DNA from: Pseudomonas putida
GTDB lineage: Bacteria > Pseudomonadota > Gammaproteobacteria > Pseudomonadales > Pseudomonadaceae
Length of the DNA: 64,000 bases
Reading direction: 5' to 3'
NCBI RefSeq assembly: GCF_028682635.1
Contig: NZ_JANHLK010000006.1
Coordinates: 248,001 to 312,000, forward strand
This document shows, one piece after another, positions 1 to 11,467 of this stretch. How positions within the stretch are numbered: position 1 is the first letter of the stretch; each line of letters begins with the position of its first letter. Position numbers and translations under genes: made by a program. The notes beneath the pieces were generated by a model. It saw only the letters and a list, made by a program, of their open reading frames with translations. It was not told where the DNA came from and did no database searches.

Positions 1-201
1 GCGCAGGTCGTCGCCTTCGCGGCCGAGGGCCTTGCCACACAGCAGCACCAATAATGGACGCAGGCGTTTACCGCCAGCCGAGGTAATGTAATCGCCGATT
101 TTCGATACCAGCGGCACTCGGGAAGTCAGCTGCTTCTTGATGATGCCGTCGACGGCGCTAAAATCGTCCGCCACCGCGCGGTAGAAAGCTTGGGGTTGCA
201 T
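1..201 (-). CDS. ispB: Octaprenyl diphosphate synthase, N-terminal fragment
   Basis: The reverse strand encodes the first 67 residues of a trans-polyprenyl diphosphate synthase, beginning [14 protein letters not shown] and containing the family's early GGKRLRPLL motif. The enzyme extends farnesyl diphosphate with isopentenyl diphosphate to make the ubiquinone side chain. The gene runs off the left edge, so the two aspartate-rich catalytic motifs are not visible. The start is the ATG at 199-201; a GGAG lies about 14 bases upstream, a little far for a Shine-Dalgarno. It is divergent from rplU, the usual Pseudomonas and enterobacterial arrangement. Confidence 0.9.
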   Translation of the reverse strand, partial: MQPQAFYRAVADDFSAVDGIIKKQLTSRVPLVSKIGDYITSAGGKRLRPLLVLLCGKALGREGDDLR

Positions 202-280
202 CAGCGACAGTTGCTCCAGAAGGGTTGCGCGGCATGCTAGGACCCACGCCTGCAGGTGTCAAGGCGCGATGGACGGCCTA

Positions 281-309
281 TTGCAAGGCGCTCGTGCCTT
301 GCGTACAAT
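281..309 (+). promoter_or_regulatory. Probable sigma-70 promoter of rplU-rpmA
   Basis: TTGCAA at 281-286 and TACAAT at 304-309 are separated by exactly 17 bases and sit about 130 bases upstream of rplU in the ispB/rplU divergent gap. Each box has one or two mismatches to consensus. This leaves a leader of roughly 125 bases. Confidence 0.6.
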
Positions 310-440
310 CGCGCACCCTGAACTTCCTGGGCAGCACCTGCCTTACGCAATTGCAAGCGGGCCTCCAGCCCCATGCAGCCATGCCAGCCAATACCTCTTC
401 TTATAAAGAGCTGGGTGAGCAGGATTATCGGAGAAATACC

Positions 441-755
441 ATGTCTTATGCAGTAATCGTTACTGGCGGCAAGCAGTACAAAGTCGCCCCAGGTGAATAC
501 CTGAAGATCGAAAAACTGGAAATCGCTACCGGCGAATCCGTTACCTTTGATCGCGTTCTGTTGGTTGCCAACGGTGACGACGTGAATATCGGCGCTCCAG
601 TTGTTGCTGGCGCTACCGTTGTGGCTGAAGTGATCTCCCAAGGTCGTCACGATAAAGTCCGCATCATCAAGTTCCGTCGCCGTAAGCACCACATGAAGCG
701 TATGGGCCACCGCCAGTGGTACACCGAGATCAAAATCACCGGTATTCAGGCTTAA
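441..755 (+). CDS. rplU: 50S ribosomal protein L21
   Basis: This is a 104-residue protein starting [15 protein letters not shown], the bL21 signature, and rich in basic residues at the C-terminus ([15 protein letters not shown]). L21 binds 23S rRNA in the large subunit. The ATG at 441 follows GGAGAAATACC, a clear ribosome binding site. The open frame extends upstream to 225 but those codons have no L21 similarity. rpmA follows after 35 bases, as in most bacteria. Confidence 0.98.
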   Translation: MSYAVIVTGGKQYKVAPGEYLKIEKLEIATGESVTFDRVLLVANGDDVNIGAPVVAGATVVAEVISQGRHDKVRIIKFRRRKHHMKRMGHRQWYTEIKITGIQA

Positions 756-790
756 TTACAGCCTAATTCCTCACTAGGAGAATTGAACTC

Positions 791-1048
791 ATGGCACACA
801 AAAAAGCTGGTGGTAGTACCCGTAACGGTCGCGACTCAGAAGCCAAACGCCTTGGCGTGAAGATGTATGGCGGCCAGGCTATCAAAGCAGGCAACATCAT
901 CGTGCGTCAGCGCGGCACCCAATTCCACGCTGGCTACGGCGTTGGCATGGGTAAAGATCACACTCTCTTCGCTAAAGTCGAAGGCGTGATCAAGTTCGAA
1001 GTAAAAGGCGCCTTCGGTCGTCGTTACGTGAGCGTAGTCGCGGCTTAA
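791..1048 (+). CDS. rpmA: 50S ribosomal protein L27
   Basis: This is an 85-residue bL27 starting [16 protein letters not shown], the flexible N-terminal tail that reaches towards the peptidyl transferase centre. AGGAG lies just upstream of the ATG. There is no N-terminal extension of the type cleaved by a Prp protease in Firmicutes. It is the second gene of the rplU operon and ends in front of a strong terminator. Confidence 0.98.
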   Translation: MAHKKAGGSTRNGRDSEAKRLGVKMYGGQAIKAGNIIVRQRGTQFHAGYGVGMGKDHTLFAKVEGVIKFEVKGAFGRRYVSVVAA

Positions 1049-1063
1049 TTGCGCGATCGCTGG

Positions 1064-1092
1064 AAAAGCCCTGTCTCGCGACGGGGCTTTTT
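1064..1092 (+). terminator. Rho-independent terminator of rplU-rpmA
   Basis: A GC-rich hairpin (AAAGCCC with GGGCTTT as arms) is followed by a run of T. It lies 15 bases after the rpmA stop codon. Confidence 0.85.
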
Positions 1093-1204
1093 CGTTTGTG
1101 GGGTGAGTCTCTTGCAAAGCTGTTTGTATGGGCTGTTGGCGTACGATGTAGGTATCGTGGTTTGGGGTCGCTGCGCTCATTTTTGCAAGAGTCTTATGTC
1201 TTGA

Positions 1205-2467
<1,263 letters not shown>

Positions 2468-2487
2468 TTCGTTGCGATAAACTTAAG

Positions 2488-2512
2488 CGCCGCTCAATCG
2501 AGCGGCGTTTTA
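2488..2512 (+). terminator. Terminator after obgE
   Basis: A perfect eight-base-pair stem (CGCCGCTC with GAGCGGCG) with a four-base loop is followed by TTTTAGT. It lies 20 bases downstream of the obgE stop. Confidence 0.8.
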
Positions 2513-2594
2513 GTATCTGTAAATCGATCGTTGGTCACGAATAACGTCATGGGCAGTGCCAGGTCGCGCTGCCCTCAAGCTAAGGTTGAAGATG

Positions 2595-3713
2595 ATGCGG
2601 AGCAAGGTGACAGGTGCGCAGCGTTGGGTCGTGAAGATCGGCAGCGCTTTGCTGACGGCGGACGGCAAGGGCCTGGATCGCGCGGCAATGGGTGTCTGGG
2701 TTGAACAGATGGTGGCCTTGCATGAGGCGGGTGTCGAGCTGGTGCTGGTGTCCTCCGGGGCGGTGGCGGCCGGCATGAGCCGTCTGGGCTGGACCTCTCG
2801 ACCCAGTGCGATGCACGAGCTCCAGGCCGCTGCAGCAATCGGCCAGATGGGCTTGGTGCAGGCCTGGGAGTCGAGCTTTGCCGAGCATGGCCGGCACACT
2901 GCGCAGATTCTCCTGACCCACGATGACCTGTCCGACCGCAAGCGCTACCTGAACGCGCGCAGTACCTTGCGCGCGCTGGTTGAGCTCAAAGTCATCCCGG
3001 TGATCAACGAGAACGACACCGTGGTCACCGATGAAATCCGTTTCGGCGACAACGATACCCTGGCGGCGCTGGTGGCCAACCTGGTCGAGGCTGACCTGCT
3101 GGTGATCCTGACGGATCGCGATGGCATGTTCGACGCCGATCCGCGTAACAACCCTGATGCCCAACTGATCTACGAGGCGCGCGCCGATGATCCGGCGCTC
3201 GACGCGGTGGCGGGCGGTACCGGCGGTGCGCTGGGGCGCGGCGGCATGCAGACCAAGTTGCGGGCGGCACGCCTGGCGGCGCGGTCCGGTGCCCATACGA
3301 TCATCGTCGGTGGTCGTCTTGAGCGCGTGCTGGATCGCCTCAAGGCGGGCGAGCGCATCGGCACCTTGCTCTCGCCTGAGCGCGGCATGCTGGCGGCGCG
3401 CAAGCAATGGCTGGCCGGGCATCTGCAAACCCGTGGCACCCTCGTGCTGGATGCGGGTGCGGTGACGGCGTTGTCCCAGGGCAACAAGAGCCTGCTGCCG
3501 GTTGGAGTCAAGTTGGTCCAGGGCAGCTTCCGTCGCGGCGAAATGGTGGTGTGCGTCGCGCCCGACGGTCGTGAAATTGCCCGTGGGCTGGCCAACTACA
3601 GTGCGCTGGAGGCACAAAAAATCATCGGTCAGTCGTCTGAGGCGATTGTCGGTCTCCTGGGTTATATGGCGGAACCGGAACTGGTTCATCGCGATAACCT
3701 GATTCTGGTCTGA
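2595..3713 (+). CDS. proB: Glutamate 5-kinase
   Basis: ProB phosphorylates glutamate to gamma-glutamyl phosphate, the first step of proline synthesis. The 372 residues comprise an amino-acid kinase domain ([10 protein letters not shown] at the start, SSGAVAAGM, and INENDTV) and a C-terminal PUA domain from about residue 280, the long ProB form. Two ATGs are adjacent (2592 and 2595); 2595 gives the usual [14 protein letters not shown] start. An upstream in-frame GTG/ATG at 2556 is less likely. creA follows after 11 bases. Confidence 0.95.
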   Translation: MRSKVTGAQRWVVKIGSALLTADGKGLDRAAMGVWVEQMVALHEAGVELVLVSSGAVAAGMSRLGWTSRPSAMHELQAAAAIGQMGLVQAWESSFAEHGRHTAQILLTHDDLSDRKRYLNARSTLRALVELKVIPVINENDTVVTDEIRFGDNDTLAALVANLVEADLLVILTDRDGMFDADPRNNPDAQLIYEARADDPALDAVAGGTGGALGRGGMQTKLRAARLAARSGAHTIIVGGRLERVLDRLKAGERIGTLLSPERGMLAARKQWLAGHLQTRGTLVLDAGAVTALSQGNKSLLPVGVKLVQGSFRRGEMVVCVAPDGREIARGLANYSALEAQKIIGQSSEAIVGLLGYMAEPELVHRDNLILV

Positions 3714-3724
3714 AGGAATACCTG

Positions 3725-4189
3725 ATGCGCGTGGCAAAAGGATTGTTGGGATTGCTGCTGGCGATGCCGCTGTTGGCGTCGGCCGAGGAAATTGGCCAGG
3801 TGTCGACGGTGTTCAAGTTCGTCGGCCCGAACGATCGCATCGTGGTCGAGGCCTTTGATGATCCCAAGGTCGAGGGTGTGACGTGCTACCTGTCGCGGGC
3901 CAAGACCGGCGGCGTGAAGGGTGGGCTGGGATTGGCCGAGGACCGCGCCGAGGCGTCCATCGCCTGTCGCCAGGTCGGGCCCATCAGCTTCAAGGGTGAG
4001 CTCAAGGACGGTGACGAGGTGTTCAAGGAGCGCACGTCCCTGGTCTTCAAGACCATGCAGGTGGTGCGGTTTCTCGACAAGAAGCGCAATACGCTGGTGT
4101 ACCTGGTGTACAGCGATCGGTTGATCGAGGGTAGCCCGCAGAATGCGGTGACGGCGATTCCGATCTTGCCGTGGGCCAGCGCTCAATAA
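3725..4189 (+). CDS. creA: CreA family periplasmic protein
   Basis: This 154-residue protein has a clear signal peptide (about residues 1-20, ending LLASA before EEIG) and the CreA-family core [13 protein letters not shown] and [11 protein letters not shown]. The two cysteines could form a disulfide in the periplasm. The biochemical role of CreA is unknown; in E. coli it sits beside the creBCD sensory genes, which are absent here. It is probably co-transcribed with proB. A REP palindrome follows the stop codon. Confidence 0.88.
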   Translation: MRVAKGLLGLLLAMPLLASAEEIGQVSTVFKFVGPNDRIVVEAFDDPKVEGVTCYLSRAKTGGVKGGLGLAEDRAEASIACRQVGPISFKGELKDGDEVFKERTSLVFKTMQVVRFLDKKRNTLVYLVYSDRLIEGSPQNAVTAIPILPWASAQ

Positions 4190-4206
4190 TCAGACGCAAA
4201 TCCAAA

Positions 4207-4296
4207 TGTGGGAGCGGGCTTGCTCGCGAAGGCGCAGTGTCAGTCAATATTGATGTCGACTGACACTGCGCCTTCGCGAGCAAGCCCGCTCCCACA
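4207..4296. repeat. REP/BIME palindrome, GGGCTTGCTCGCGAA type
   Basis: This is a 90-base inverted repeat: TGTGGGAGCGGGCTTGCTCG at one end is mirrored at the other, with a nearly symmetric centre. It lies between the convergent creA and rpsT genes. This is the paired-REP arrangement common in fluorescent Pseudomonas genomes, mobilised by RAYT transposases in trans. No RAYT gene is present in this window. Confidence 0.9.
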
Positions 4297-4328
4297 GTTT
4301 TTTTGCGCGCCCATCAAATCGCGGGCAA

Positions 4329-4358
4329 TAAAAAACCGACCCTGAGGTCGGTTTTTTA
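4329..4358 (-). terminator. Bidirectional terminator after rpsT
   Basis: Arms ACCGACC and GGTCGGT are flanked by A-runs on one side and T-runs on the other, so the hairpin can end transcription from either direction. It lies 14 bases beyond the rpsT stop. Confidence 0.85.
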
Positions 4359-4371
4359 ATGAACGAGTCGC

Positions 4372-4650
4372 TTAGGCAGCAGCGGCAACGTTCAGGGCCT
4401 TTACGTGGCCATTCAGGCGGCTCTTATGACGAGCAGCCTTGTTCTTGTGGATGATGCCTTTATCGGCCATACGGTCGATAACTGGCACAGCCAGAACGTA
4501 AGCAGCTTGAGCTTTTTCAGCGTCTTTTGCGTCGATGGCCTTAACTACATTCTTGATGTAGGTACGAACCATGGAACGCAGGCTGGCGTTGTGGCTGCGA
4601 CGCTTCTCAGCCTGTTTTGCACGTTTTTTGGCGGAAGGTGAGTTGGCCAC
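4372..4650 (-). CDS. rpsT: 30S ribosomal protein S20
   Basis: This is a 92-residue bS20 starting [18 protein letters not shown], with the all-helical, lysine- and arginine-rich composition of the family. It binds 16S rRNA during early 30S assembly. The start is preceded on the reverse strand by a GAGGAG-like site. It is divergent from murJ across 252 bases, as in other Pseudomonas genomes; that gap must hold promoters for both genes, but I see no unambiguous pair of boxes. Confidence 0.98.
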   Translation of the reverse strand: MANSPSAKKRAKQAEKRRSHNASLRSMVRTYIKNVVKAIDAKDAEKAQAAYVLAVPVIDRMADKGIIHKNKAARHKSRLNGHVKALNVAAAA

Positions 4651-4902
4651 CGTCGAGCTCCTCGAAAGACTTTTTAGGAAATAGCAAACAAAATAGGCCG
4701 CGAATCATGCCGATGAGTTGAGGTCTTGTCAAGGGCGGTTGAGACGTTCCGCTAAGTGGTAGGTACTACACCTCTGGATATTTCTTTCCAGCGTGCGACC
4801 TGTAAACTCGCGAGCTTTGGCTCTGTGCTGTTGCGGCGCGGAGTATCGCATAAGTAGGCGCGTAGTTCGCCTGCTGTTTATCGACAGGCACAAACTCTTT
4901 CA

Positions 4903-6441
4903 ATGAATCTGCTCAAATCGTTGGCCGCCGTCAGCTCTATCACGATGCTTTCCCGGGTTTTGGGGTTTGTCCGTGACACCCTCATCGCGCGTGCATTCGG
5001 TGCAGGAATGGCGACCGACGCCTTCTTCATCGCCTTTAAGCTGCCCAATCTGTTGCGGCGGATTTTTGCCGAAGGGGCGTTTTCCCAGGCATTCGTACCG
5101 ATTCTTGCCGAATACAAGAGTCAGAAGGGCGATGAGGCGACTCGAACCTTCATTGCCTATGTCTCAGGCCTGCTGACGCTGGTACTGGCGCTCGTCACGG
5201 CGTTGGGCATGCTTGCCGCCCCGTGGGTGATCTGGGTGACTGCGCCGGGATTCGTCGATACGCCGGAGAAGTTCGAGCTGACCACGAGTCTGCTGAGAGT
5301 GACCTTTCCTTACATCCTGCTGATTTCCCTGTCTTCATTGGCCGGCGCGATCCTCAATACCTGGAACCGTTTTTCGGTGCCGGCCTTTGTGCCGACCCTG
5401 CTTAACGTCAGCATGATCATCTTTGCGCTGTTCCTGACGCCGTACTTCGATCCCCCGGTGATGGCGCTGGGCTGGGCCGTACTGGCGGGCGGCCTGGCGC
5501 AGTTGCTCTACCAGCTGCCGCACCTGAAAAAGATCGGCATGCTGGTCCTGCCACGCCTGAGTCTGCGCGACAGCGGCGTCTGGCGGGTGATGAAGCAGAT
5601 GTTGCCGGCGATTCTCGGGGTGTCTGTCAGTCAGATTTCGCTGATCATCAACACCATCTTTGCCTCGTTCCTGGTGGCCGGCTCGGTGTCCTGGATGTAC
5701 TACGCCGACCGCCTGATGGAGTTGCCGTCCGGTGTGTTGGGCGTGGCGTTGGGCACGATTTTGCTGCCGACCCTGGCCAAGACCTACGCCAGCAAGGATC
5801 GCCAGGAATACTCGCGAATCCTCGATTGGGGCCTGCGCCTGTGTTTCGTGCTGGTACTGCCTTGCGCCCTGGCGTTGGGAATCCTGGCCGAGCCGCTGAC
5901 GGTTTCACTGTTCCAGTACGGTCAATTCGATGCCCATGACGCGGCCATGACCCAGCGCGCACTGATCGCCTATTCGGTCGGGTTGCTCGGGATTATCGTG
6001 ATCAAAGTGCTGGCGCCGGGCTTTTATGCGCAACAAAACATTCGCACGCCGGTAAAAATCGCGATTTTCACCCTGGTGGTCACGCAGTTGTTCAACCTGC
6101 TGTTGATCGGCCCGTTGGCACACGCGGGTCTCGCGCTCGCCATCAGTGCCGGTGCCTGCCTCAATGCCGGGCTGCTGTTCTATCAACTGCGCAAGCAGCA
6201 GATGTACCAACCGCAACCGGGCTGGGCGAAGTTTGGCGCCAAGCTGGTGGTCGCGGTCACGGTGATGTCCGCGGTATTGCTGGCTGGCATGCACTTCATG
6301 CCCGCTTGGGGCGATGGCCAGATGCTTGAGCGTTTCCTGCGCCTGGGCGCTTTGGTGATTGCCGGTGTGGTGGCGTATTTCGGCATGTTAGTGTTGATGG
6401 GCTTTCGGTTGCGCGACTTCAACCGCAAGACGCTTGGCTGA
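4903..6441 (+). CDS. murJ: Lipid II flippase MurJ
   Basis: This 512-residue polytopic membrane protein of the MOP/MVF superfamily flips lipid II across the inner membrane for peptidoglycan synthesis. It begins [20 protein letters not shown], the family signature, and includes [21 protein letters not shown] and an [15 protein letters not shown] loop with the charged residues important in MurJ. About 14 hydrophobic segments are visible. It is transcribed away from rpsT, with ribF 129 bases downstream. Confidence 0.96.
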   Translation: MNLLKSLAAVSSITMLSRVLGFVRDTLIARAFGAGMATDAFFIAFKLPNLLRRIFAEGAFSQAFVPILAEYKSQKGDEATRTFIAYVSGLLTLVLALVTALGMLAAPWVIWVTAPGFVDTPEKFELTTSLLRVTFPYILLISLSSLAGAILNTWNRFSVPAFVPTLLNVSMIIFALFLTPYFDPPVMALGWAVLAGGLAQLLYQLPHLKKIGMLVLPRLSLRDSGVWRVMKQMLPAILGVSVSQISLIINTIFASFLVAGSVSWMYYADRLMELPSGVLGVALGTILLPTLAKTYASKDRQEYSRILDWGLRLCFVLVLPCALALGILAEPLTVSLFQYGQFDAHDAAMTQRALIAYSVGLLGIIVIKVLAPGFYAQQNIRTPVKIAIFTLVVTQLFNLLLIGPLAHAGLALAISAGACLNAGLLFYQLRKQQMYQPQPGWAKFGAKLVVAVTVMSAVLLAGMHFMPAWGDGQMLERFLRLGALVIAGVVAYFGMLVLMGFRLRDFNRKTLG

Positions 6442-6570
6442 GGCCAGGGTCTTGATAAACACGGGCGAGCCGGCGTTTTTGTCGGCTCGATTACTTTGGG
6501 ATACGGTGTTGCCTGTCGTCGGCCGCCGGGTGTGGTTATAATCGACCACTTTATGAGCAAGAAGCGCGTT

Positions 6571-7521
6571 ATGCAGCTGGTTCGAGGCCTCCACAATCTG
6601 CGCCCCCAGCATCGGGGCTGTGTCGCCACTATTGGCAACTTTGACGGTGTACACCGTGGCCACCAGGCTATCCTGGCGCGGCTGCGCGAGCGTGCGCTGG
6701 AGTTGGGCGTGCCCAGCTGCGTGGTGATTTTCGAGCCGCAGCCACGGGAATTCTTTGCCCCGGACACGGCGCCGGCCCGTCTGGCCCGGTTGCGTGACAA
6801 GCTGCAGCTGCTGGCCGCCGAAGGGGTCGACCGGGTCCTGTGCCTGGCCTTCAACCAGCGCCTGAGCAAACTCAGCGCCAGTGAATTCGTCGATACCATC
6901 CTGGTTGATGGGCTGGGCGTGCAGCACCTTGAAGTCGGCGACGACTTCCGTTTCGGCTGTGACCGGGTAGGGGATTTCGATTTCCTGCAACAGGCCGGCG
7001 TCATGCAGGGCTTTACCGTGGAAGCGGCGCAGACCGTCGAGCTCGATGGCATTCGCGTCAGCAGCACCCAGGTGCGTAACGCCCTGGCCGCCGCTGACTT
7101 TGCCCTCGCCGAGCGGTTGCTGGGGCGCCCGTACCGGATCGCCGGTCGCGTGCTGCACGGCCAGAAGCTGGCGCGGCAGTTGGGTACACCCACCGCCAAC
7201 ATTCAACTCAAGCGTCGTCGCGTGCCGCTGACCGGGGTTTACCTGGTTAACGTCGACATCGACGGCAAGACCTGGCCAGGTGTCGCCAACATCGGCGTTC
7301 GCCCCACGGTCCAGGGAGATGGCAAAGCCCACCTCGAAGTCCATCTTTTAGATTTTGCCGGCGATCTGTATGACCGGCGTTTGACGGTGGTTTTCCACCA
7401 CAAGCTGCGTGAAGAGCAGCGTTTCGCCTCTCTGGAGGCGCTTAAGACGGCGATCAATGCGGATGTCGCCGCCGCCCGTGCCCTGTCGCACCTAGCGCCA
7501 ATCGCTAATGAAGAGCCTTAA
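6571..7521 (+). CDS. ribF: Bifunctional riboflavin kinase / FAD synthetase
   Basis: RibF makes FMN from riboflavin and then FAD. The 316-residue protein has an N-terminal nucleotidyltransferase domain (TIGNFDGVHRGHQAIL near residue 20, and SSTQVRNAL) and a C-terminal flavokinase domain with the GTPTANI motif. I prefer the ATG at 6571 (MQLVRGLHNLRP), which matches homologues; an ATG at 6553 is also in frame. A TATAAT at 6537-6542 may be its -10 box but has no good -35 partner. ileS starts directly after the stop codon, so the two are surely co-transcribed. Confidence 0.95.
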   Translation: MQLVRGLHNLRPQHRGCVATIGNFDGVHRGHQAILARLRERALELGVPSCVVIFEPQPREFFAPDTAPARLARLRDKLQLLAAEGVDRVLCLAFNQRLSKLSASEFVDTILVDGLGVQHLEVGDDFRFGCDRVGDFDFLQQAGVMQGFTVEAAQTVELDGIRVSSTQVRNALAAADFALAERLLGRPYRIAGRVLHGQKLARQLGTPTANIQLKRRRVPLTGVYLVNVDIDGKTWPGVANIGVRPTVQGDGKAHLEVHLLDFAGDLYDRRLTVVFHHKLREEQRFASLEALKTAINADVAAARALSHLAPIANEEP

Positions 7522-10353
7522 ATGACCGACTATAAAGCCACGCTAAACCTTCCGGACACCGCCTTCCCAATGAAGGCCGGCCTGCCTCAGCGCGAACCGC
7601 AGATTCTGCAGCGCTGGGACAGCATTGGCCTGTACGGAAAGTTGCGCGAGATTGGCAAGGATCGTCCGAAGTTCGTCCTGCACGACGGTCCTCCGTACGC
7701 CAACGGCACGATTCACATCGGTCACGCACTGAACAAGATTCTCAAGGACATGATCATCCGTTCGAAGACCCTGTCGGGCTTCGACGCGCCTTATGTTCCG
7801 GGCTGGGACTGCCATGGCCTGCCGATCGAGCACAAGGTCGAAGTGACCCACGGCAAGAACCTGGGCGCGGACAAGACCCGCGAACTGTGCCGTGCCTACG
7901 CCACCGAGCAGATCGAAGGGCAGAAGTCCGAATTCATCCGTCTGGGCGTGCTGGGCGACTTCGCCAACCCGTACAAGACCATGGACTTCAAGAACGAAGC
8001 CGGTGAAATCCGTGCCCTGGCCGAAATCGTCAAGGGCGGGTTCGTGTTCAAGGGCCTGAAGCCGGTGAACTGGTGCTTCGACTGCGGTTCGGCCCTGGCC
8101 GAAGCGGAAGTCGAGTACGAGAACAAGAAGTCCTCGACCATCGACGTGGCTTTCCCGATTGCCGATGAAGCCAAGCTGGCTGCCGCCTTCGGTCTGCCAT
8201 CGTTGGCCAAGCCTGCTTCGATCGTGATCTGGACCACCACCCCGTGGACCATCCCGGCCAACCAGGCGCTTAACGTCCACCCGGAATTCAACTACGCCCT
8301 GGTCGACATCGGCGACAAGCTGCTGGTGCTGGCTGAAGAGCTGGTCGAATCGTGCCTGACCCGTTACGGCGTTGAAGGCACCGTGCTGGCCACCGCAGCA
8401 GGTTCCGCACTGGAACTGATCAACTTCCGTCACCCGTTCTACGACCGTCTGTCGCCGGTGTACCTGGCTGACTACGTGGAACTGGGCGCCGGCACCGGCG
8501 TGGTTCACTCCGCCCCGGCCTACGGCGTGGACGACTTCGTGACCTGCAAGAAGTACGGCATGGTCAACGATGACATCCTCAATCCGGTACAAAGCAACGG
8601 CGTGTACGTGCCGTCGCTGGAATTCTTCGGCGGCCAGTTCATCTGGAAGGCCAACCCGGCCATCGTCGACAAGCTGACCGAAGTCGGTGCGCTGATGCAC
8701 ACCACCGTCATCGAACACAGCTACATGCACTGCTGGCGCCACAAGACCCCGCTGATCTACCGCGCCACCGCGCAGTGGTTCATCGGCATGGACAAGCAGC
8801 CGACCACGGGCGACACCCTGCGTGTGCGCTCGCTCAAAGCCATCGAAGACACCAAGTTCGTTCCGGCCTGGGGCCAGGCGCGCCTGCACTCGATGATCGC
8901 CAACCGTCCGGACTGGTGCATCTCCCGCCAGCGCAACTGGGGCGTGCCGATCCCGTTCTTCCTGAACAAGGAAAGCGGCGAGCTGCACCCACGCACCGTT
9001 GAACTGATGGAAGAAGTTGCCAAGCGCGTCGAAGTCGAAGGCATCGAAGCCTGGTTCAAGCTGGACGCGGCCGAACTGCTGGGCGCTGAAGCGCCACAGT
9101 ACGACAAGATCAGCGACACTTTGGACGTCTGGTTCGATTCGGGCACCACGCATTGGCACGTCCTGCGCGGTTCGCACCCGATGGGCCACGAAAGCGGTCC
9201 ACGTGCCGACCTGTACCTGGAAGGTTCCGACCAGCACCGCGGCTGGTTCCACTCGTCGCTGCTGACCGGTTGCGCCATCGACAACCACGCGCCGTACCGC
9301 GAGCTGCTGACCCACGGTTTCACCGTCGACGAGTCCGGCCGCAAGATGTCCAAGTCGTTGGGCAACGTCATTGCACCGCAGAAGGTCAACGACACCCTGG
9401 GCGCCGACATCATGCGCCTGTGGGTTGCTTCGACCGACTACTCGGGCGAAATGGCAGTGTCCGAGCAGATTCTGCAACGCAGTGCGGACGCCTACCGGCG
9501 TATCCGTAACACCGCGCGTTTCCTGCTCTCGAACCTGACCGGCTTCAACCCGGCCACCGACCTGCTGCCGGCCGAAGAAATGCTCGCGCTGGACCGTTGG
9601 GCCGTGGACCGCACCTTGCTGCTGCAACGCGAGCTGCAAGAACACTACGGCGAATACCGCTTCTGGAACGTCTACTCGAAGATCCACAACTTCTGCGTGC
9701 AGGAGCTGGGCGGTTTCTACCTCGACATCATCAAGGACCGCCAGTACACCACCGGCGCCGACAGCAAGGCCCGTCGTTCGTGCCAGACCGCACTGTTCCA
9801 CATCTCTGAAGCGCTGGTGCGCTGGATCGCGCCGATCCTGGCGTTCACCGCCGACGAGCTGTGGCAGTACCTGCCGGGCGAGCGCAACGAGTCCGTGATG
9901 CTCAACACCTGGTACGAAGGCCTGACCGAGCTGCCGGAAGGCTTCGAGCTGGGTCGCGCCTACTGGGACCGCATCATGGAAGTGAAGGTAGCGGTCAACA
10001 AGGAAATGGAAATCCAGCGCGCGGCCAAGGCCGTCGGTGGCAACCTGCAAGCCGAAGTGACGCTGTTCGCCGAAGACGCGCTGAGCGCCGACCTGGCCAA
10101 GCTGAGCAACGAACTGCGCTTTGTGCTGATCACCTCCACCGCCAGCGTTGCGCCGTTTGTTAAGGCGCCAGAAGACGCGGTAGTCACCGAAGTCAGCGGC
10201 CTGAAGCTGAAAATCGTCAAGTCGGCCTTCGCCAAGTGCGCCCGTTGCTGGCACTGCCGTGAAGACGTCGGTGTGAATCCGGAGCACCCGGAAATCTGCG
10301 GTCGTTGCGTCGACAACATCAGCGGCGCGGGCGAGGTTCGTCACTATGCCTAA
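7522..10353 (+). CDS. ileS: Isoleucyl-tRNA synthetase
   Basis: This 943-residue class I synthetase charges tRNA-Ile. HIGH is at 65-68 ([10 protein letters not shown]) and KMSKS at 608-612. The CP1 editing domain lies between them ([16 protein letters not shown]). The C-terminal zinc knuckle starts at Cys906 (CARCWHC, then CGRCVDN). Length and layout match the bacterial type-1 enzyme sensitive to mupirocin. The start codon follows the ribF stop with no gap, and the end overlaps lspA by eight bases, which suggests translational coupling along the run. Confidence 0.98.
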   Translation: MTDYKATLNLPDTAFPMKAGLPQREPQILQRWDSIGLYGKLREIGKDRPKFVLHDGPPYANGTIHIGHALNKILKDMIIRSKTLSGFDAPYVPGWDCHGLPIEHKVEVTHGKNLGADKTRELCRAYATEQIEGQKSEFIRLGVLGDFANPYKTMDFKNEAGEIRALAEIVKGGFVFKGLKPVNWCFDCGSALAEAEVEYENKKSSTIDVAFPIADEAKLAAAFGLPSLAKPASIVIWTTTPWTIPANQALNVHPEFNYALVDIGDKLLVLAEELVESCLTRYGVEGTVLATAAGSALELINFRHPFYDRLSPVYLADYVELGAGTGVVHSAPAYGVDDFVTCKKYGMVNDDILNPVQSNGVYVPSLEFFGGQFIWKANPAIVDKLTEVGALMHTTVIEHSYMHCWRHKTPLIYRATAQWFIGMDKQPTTGDTLRVRSLKAIEDTKFVPAWGQARLHSMIANRPDWCISRQRNWGVPIPFFLNKESGELHPRTVELMEEVAKRVEVEGIEAWFKLDAAELLGAEAPQYDKISDTLDVWFDSGTTHWHVLRGSHPMGHESGPRADLYLEGSDQHRGWFHSSLLTGCAIDNHAPYRELLTHGFTVDESGRKMSKSLGNVIAPQKVNDTLGADIMRLWVASTDYSGEMAVSEQILQRSADAYRRIRNTARFLLSNLTGFNPATDLLPAEEMLALDRWAVDRTLLLQRELQEHYGEYRFWNVYSKIHNFCVQELGGFYLDIIKDRQYTTGADSKARRSCQTALFHISEALVRWIAPILAFTADELWQYLPGERNESVMLNTWYEGLTELPEGFELGRAYWDRIMEVKVAVNKEMEIQRAAKAVGGNLQAEVTLFAEDALSADLAKLSNELRFVLITSTASVAPFVKAPEDAVVTEVSGLKLKIVKSAFAKCARCWHCREDVGVNPEHPEICGRCVDNISGAGEVRHYA

Positions 10354-10873
10354 TGCAGCCGGGCCTAACGCCGTTGGTCGCTTCGGGCGACTGAGCTGGC
10401 TCTGGTTGAGCTTGCTGGTTCTGGTCATCGACCAGGCCAGCAAATTCTACTTCGAGGGCAAGCTCGAGATGTTCCAGCAGATCGTGGTGATCCCCGATCT
10501 GTTCAGCTGGACCCTGGCCTACAACACCGGCGCGGCCTTCAGCTTCCTGGCCGACAGCTCCGGCTGGCAACGCTGGCTGTTTGCCCTGATCGCCATAGTG
10601 GTCAGTGCGGTGCTGGTGGTGTGGCTCAAGCGTCTGGGGCGCAACGAGACCTGGCTGGCCGTTGCGCTGGCGCTGGTGCTCGGTGGCGCGCTGGGCAACC
10701 TGTATGACCGCATTGCCCTGGGCCATGTGATCGATTTCATCCTGGTGCATTGGCAGAACCGCTGGCATTTCCCGGCGTTCAACTTTGCCGACAGTGCAAT
10801 CACTGTGGGCGCTGTCATGCTGGCACTGGATATGTTCAAAAGTAAAAAGACCGGAGAAGCCGTTCATGACTGA
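10346..10873 (+). CDS. lspA: Prolipoprotein signal peptidase (signal peptidase II)
   Basis: LspA removes the signal peptide of diacylated prolipoproteins in the inner membrane. The 175-residue protein has four hydrophobic segments and both catalytic aspartate motifs, [15 protein letters not shown] and FNFADSAI. It overlaps ileS upstream and fkpB downstream by eight bases each, the conserved ileS-lspA-fkpB-ispH order. BamD in this window is one of the many lipoproteins it would process. Confidence 0.96.
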   Translation: MPNAAGPNAVGRFGRLSWLWLSLLVLVIDQASKFYFEGKLEMFQQIVVIPDLFSWTLAYNTGAAFSFLADSSGWQRWLFALIAIVVSAVLVVWLKRLGRNETWLAVALALVLGGALGNLYDRIALGHVIDFILVHWQNRWHFPAFNFADSAITVGAVMLALDMFKSKKTGEAVHD

Positions 10874-11318
10874 ACAGGTATTGGCTGAGCAACGCATCGG
10901 CCAGAACACGGAAGTCACCTTGCATTTCGCATTGCGCCTGGAGAACGGCGACACGGTGGACAGCACCTTCGACAAGGCCCCGGCGACCTTCAAGGTCGGT
11001 GATGGCAACCTGCTCCCAGGTTTCGAAGCGGCGCTGTTCGGTTTCAAGGCGGGCGACAAGCGTACCCTGAGCATCGAGCCGGAAAACGCCTTCGGCCAGC
11101 CTAACCCGCAAAACGTGCAGATCATCCCGCGTTCGCAGTTCCAGGACATGGAGCTGTCGCCCGGTTTGCTGGTGATCTTCAACGATGCGGCCAATACTGA
11201 ATTGCCGGGTGTGGTGAAAGAGTTCGATGACGCGCAAGTGACCATCGACTTCAACCATCCGCTGGCAGGCAAGACGCTGACCTTTGACGTGGAAATCATC
11301 ACCGTCAAAGCGCTGTAA
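10866..11318 (+). CDS. fkpB: FKBP-type peptidyl-prolyl isomerase
   Basis: This is a 150-residue SlpA/FkpB-type FKBP: an FKBP core with an inserted-in-flap chaperone domain (LLPGFEAALFGFKAGDKRTL, then PENAFG). There is no signal peptide, so it acts in the cytoplasm as a proline isomerase and chaperone. The ATG lies inside the last codons of lspA. A REP palindrome separates it from ispH, though the genes remain co-directional. Confidence 0.93.
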   Translation: MTEQVLAEQRIGQNTEVTLHFALRLENGDTVDSTFDKAPATFKVGDGNLLPGFEAALFGFKAGDKRTLSIEPENAFGQPNPQNVQIIPRSQFQDMELSPGLLVIFNDAANTELPGVVKEFDDAQVTIDFNHPLAGKTLTFDVEIITVKAL

Positions 11319-11326
11319 CTGCTTTC

Positions 11327-11425
11327 TGTAGGAGCGAGCTTGCTCGCGATGAACTCATTGGCACCGCGTCAACATAGAATGTGCGCGGTGTACCTGAGTT
11401 TTTCGCGAGCAAGCTCGCTCCTACA
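11327..11425. repeat. REP/BIME palindrome, AGCGAGCTTGCTCGCGA type
   Basis: TGTAGGAGCGAGCTTGCTCG at the left is mirrored at the right end, with an unrelated centre of about 50 bases. It fills the fkpB-ispH gap. The same subtype recurs at 36157-36255. Confidence 0.88.
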
Positions 11426-11467
11426 GTGGTTTTTCATTGTTTTCGCGCGTAAGACACGAGGCACAGC

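Noticed and set aside
225..440. 72-codon N-terminal extension of rplU
   Set aside because: Not conserved in L21 and it covers the promoter; the strong ribosome binding site is at the internal ATG.
6500..6542. Promoter of ribF with TATAAT at 6537
   Set aside because: The -10 is good but there is no -35 at proper spacing; kept only as a note.
7543..10443. 966-codon reverse open frame
   Set aside because: It is the antisense shadow of ileS produced by GC-rich third positions; it has no domain and no start signal.
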